The notes under the pieces: model-generated
Databases searched by the model: none
What the model was told of the DNA's origin: nothing
The model's input: the letters and a program-made list of their open reading frames with translations, nothing else
Part shown: piece by piece, positions 63,746 through 64,000 of the stretch
Position numbering within the stretch: position 1 is the first letter of the stretch
Layout of the letters: each line of letters starts with the position of its first letter
Source of the DNA: Humulus lupulus
Taxonomy: Eukaryota > Streptophyta > Magnoliopsida > Rosales > Cannabaceae
Assembly: GCF_963169125.1 (NCBI RefSeq)
Contig: NC_084798.1
Coordinates: 97,853,970-97,917,969, forward strand
Reading direction: 5' to 3'
Length of the DNA stretch: 64,000 nt
Program-made: the position numbers and the translations under genes

Positions 63746-64000
63746 ATTTTAGGGTTTATACCTTTTTGGACCCTATGTTCTGTCCCATTACCTGTTTGGA
63801 GCTTGTGTTTTGACAAATTCCTTTTTGGACCCTGTGTTTTATAAAGTGGTTCAAATAGACCCCTAAACCCAATTTTGATGAAGGATAAATTAAATATAAC
63901 AACATAATTGTTAGGAAAAATGATTTTTTTTTTTTTTAAATTGTTAGTTTGGTGAATTATTTGTGATTTTAGCTCAGAAAACTTTGACCAAAATCGAGTT
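63746..64000. repeat. Mutator-TIR-like repeat, cut by window end
   Basis: GGGTTTATACCTTTTTGGACCC then about 25-45-bp spaced variants of CCTTTTTGGACCCTGTGTTTT (at about 63758, 63793 and 63821) and AGTGGTTCAAATAGACCCCT. This resembles one long arm of a Mutator-like MITE; the other arm would lie beyond the window. Confidence 0.4.

Overview
The window is plant nuclear DNA, most likely from a eudicot with a retrotransposon-rich genome. It carries Ty3/gypsy elements of the Retand (Tat), Tekay/Del (chromovirus) and Athila-like groups, a PIF/Harbinger element, a hAT element and MITEs. All assignments rest on motif recognition, with no database search. I see no intact host protein-coding gene, no rRNA or tRNA gene and no CRISPR array. 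Nearly every long reading frame is a transposon gene or a chance frame across repeats.

Layout. (1) 1-10205: left (3') part of a minus-strand Retand element, 'A'. It has an LTR end, a polypurine tract, a plus-strand antisense gene (TATA box, introns, coiled coil), a tandem-repeat spacer, then integrase, archaeal-type RNase H, RNase H and a cut-off RT. A Tekay-type solo LTR (1652-3870, target duplication ACTAT) and another LTR-like insert (about 4931-6058) break the antisense gene. (2) 10206-34824: one LTR, 'G', split by nested insertions. Element F (10888-27695, Retand-type, gag but no pol, 21-bp minisatellites in both LTRs) contains Tekay element E (12190-21831, TSD GAAGC). A Retand solo LTR H (27715-33982, TSD GATGG) contains the young Athila-like gag-only element C (28204-33754, TSD CTCAT, LTRs differing at only 4 of 1491 positions by eye). 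(3) 34825-35967: 3' half of another Tekay-type LTR, 'I'. (4) 35968-47028: second minus-strand Retand element, 'B', with gag-pro-pol remains, antisense gene and 5' LTR. (5) 47029-49631: PIF/Harbinger remains (transposase C-terminal half and Myb/SANT-like partner). (6) 49632-54544: AT-rich intergenic DNA with a long-TIR MITE and a 607-bp hAT element that contains a 160-bp MITE. (7) 54545-62053: minus-strand Tekay element D with an intact-length 5' LTR and an odd, chimeric 3' end, followed by a same-family LTR fragment (62054-62175). (8) 62176-64000: AT-rich DNA with LTR-like and Mutator-TIR-like stretches.

How the parts work together: gag builds the particle; protease, RT, RNase H and integrase copy and insert the element; LTRs give promoter and polyadenylation signals. 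Every pol here is broken (nonsense codons, frameshifts, lost catalytic residues), so none is autonomous. C, with near-identical LTRs, must have been mobilised in trans recently.

The most interesting signals are structural. Several unrelated LTR families hold a chain of short perfect hairpins at a similar internal place. Both large Retand elements carry an antisense gene with its own TATA box and introns, meeting pol at a tandem-repeat spacer. Two unrelated LTR families share the near-palindrome CTAGCGCTGTAGCGCTA.
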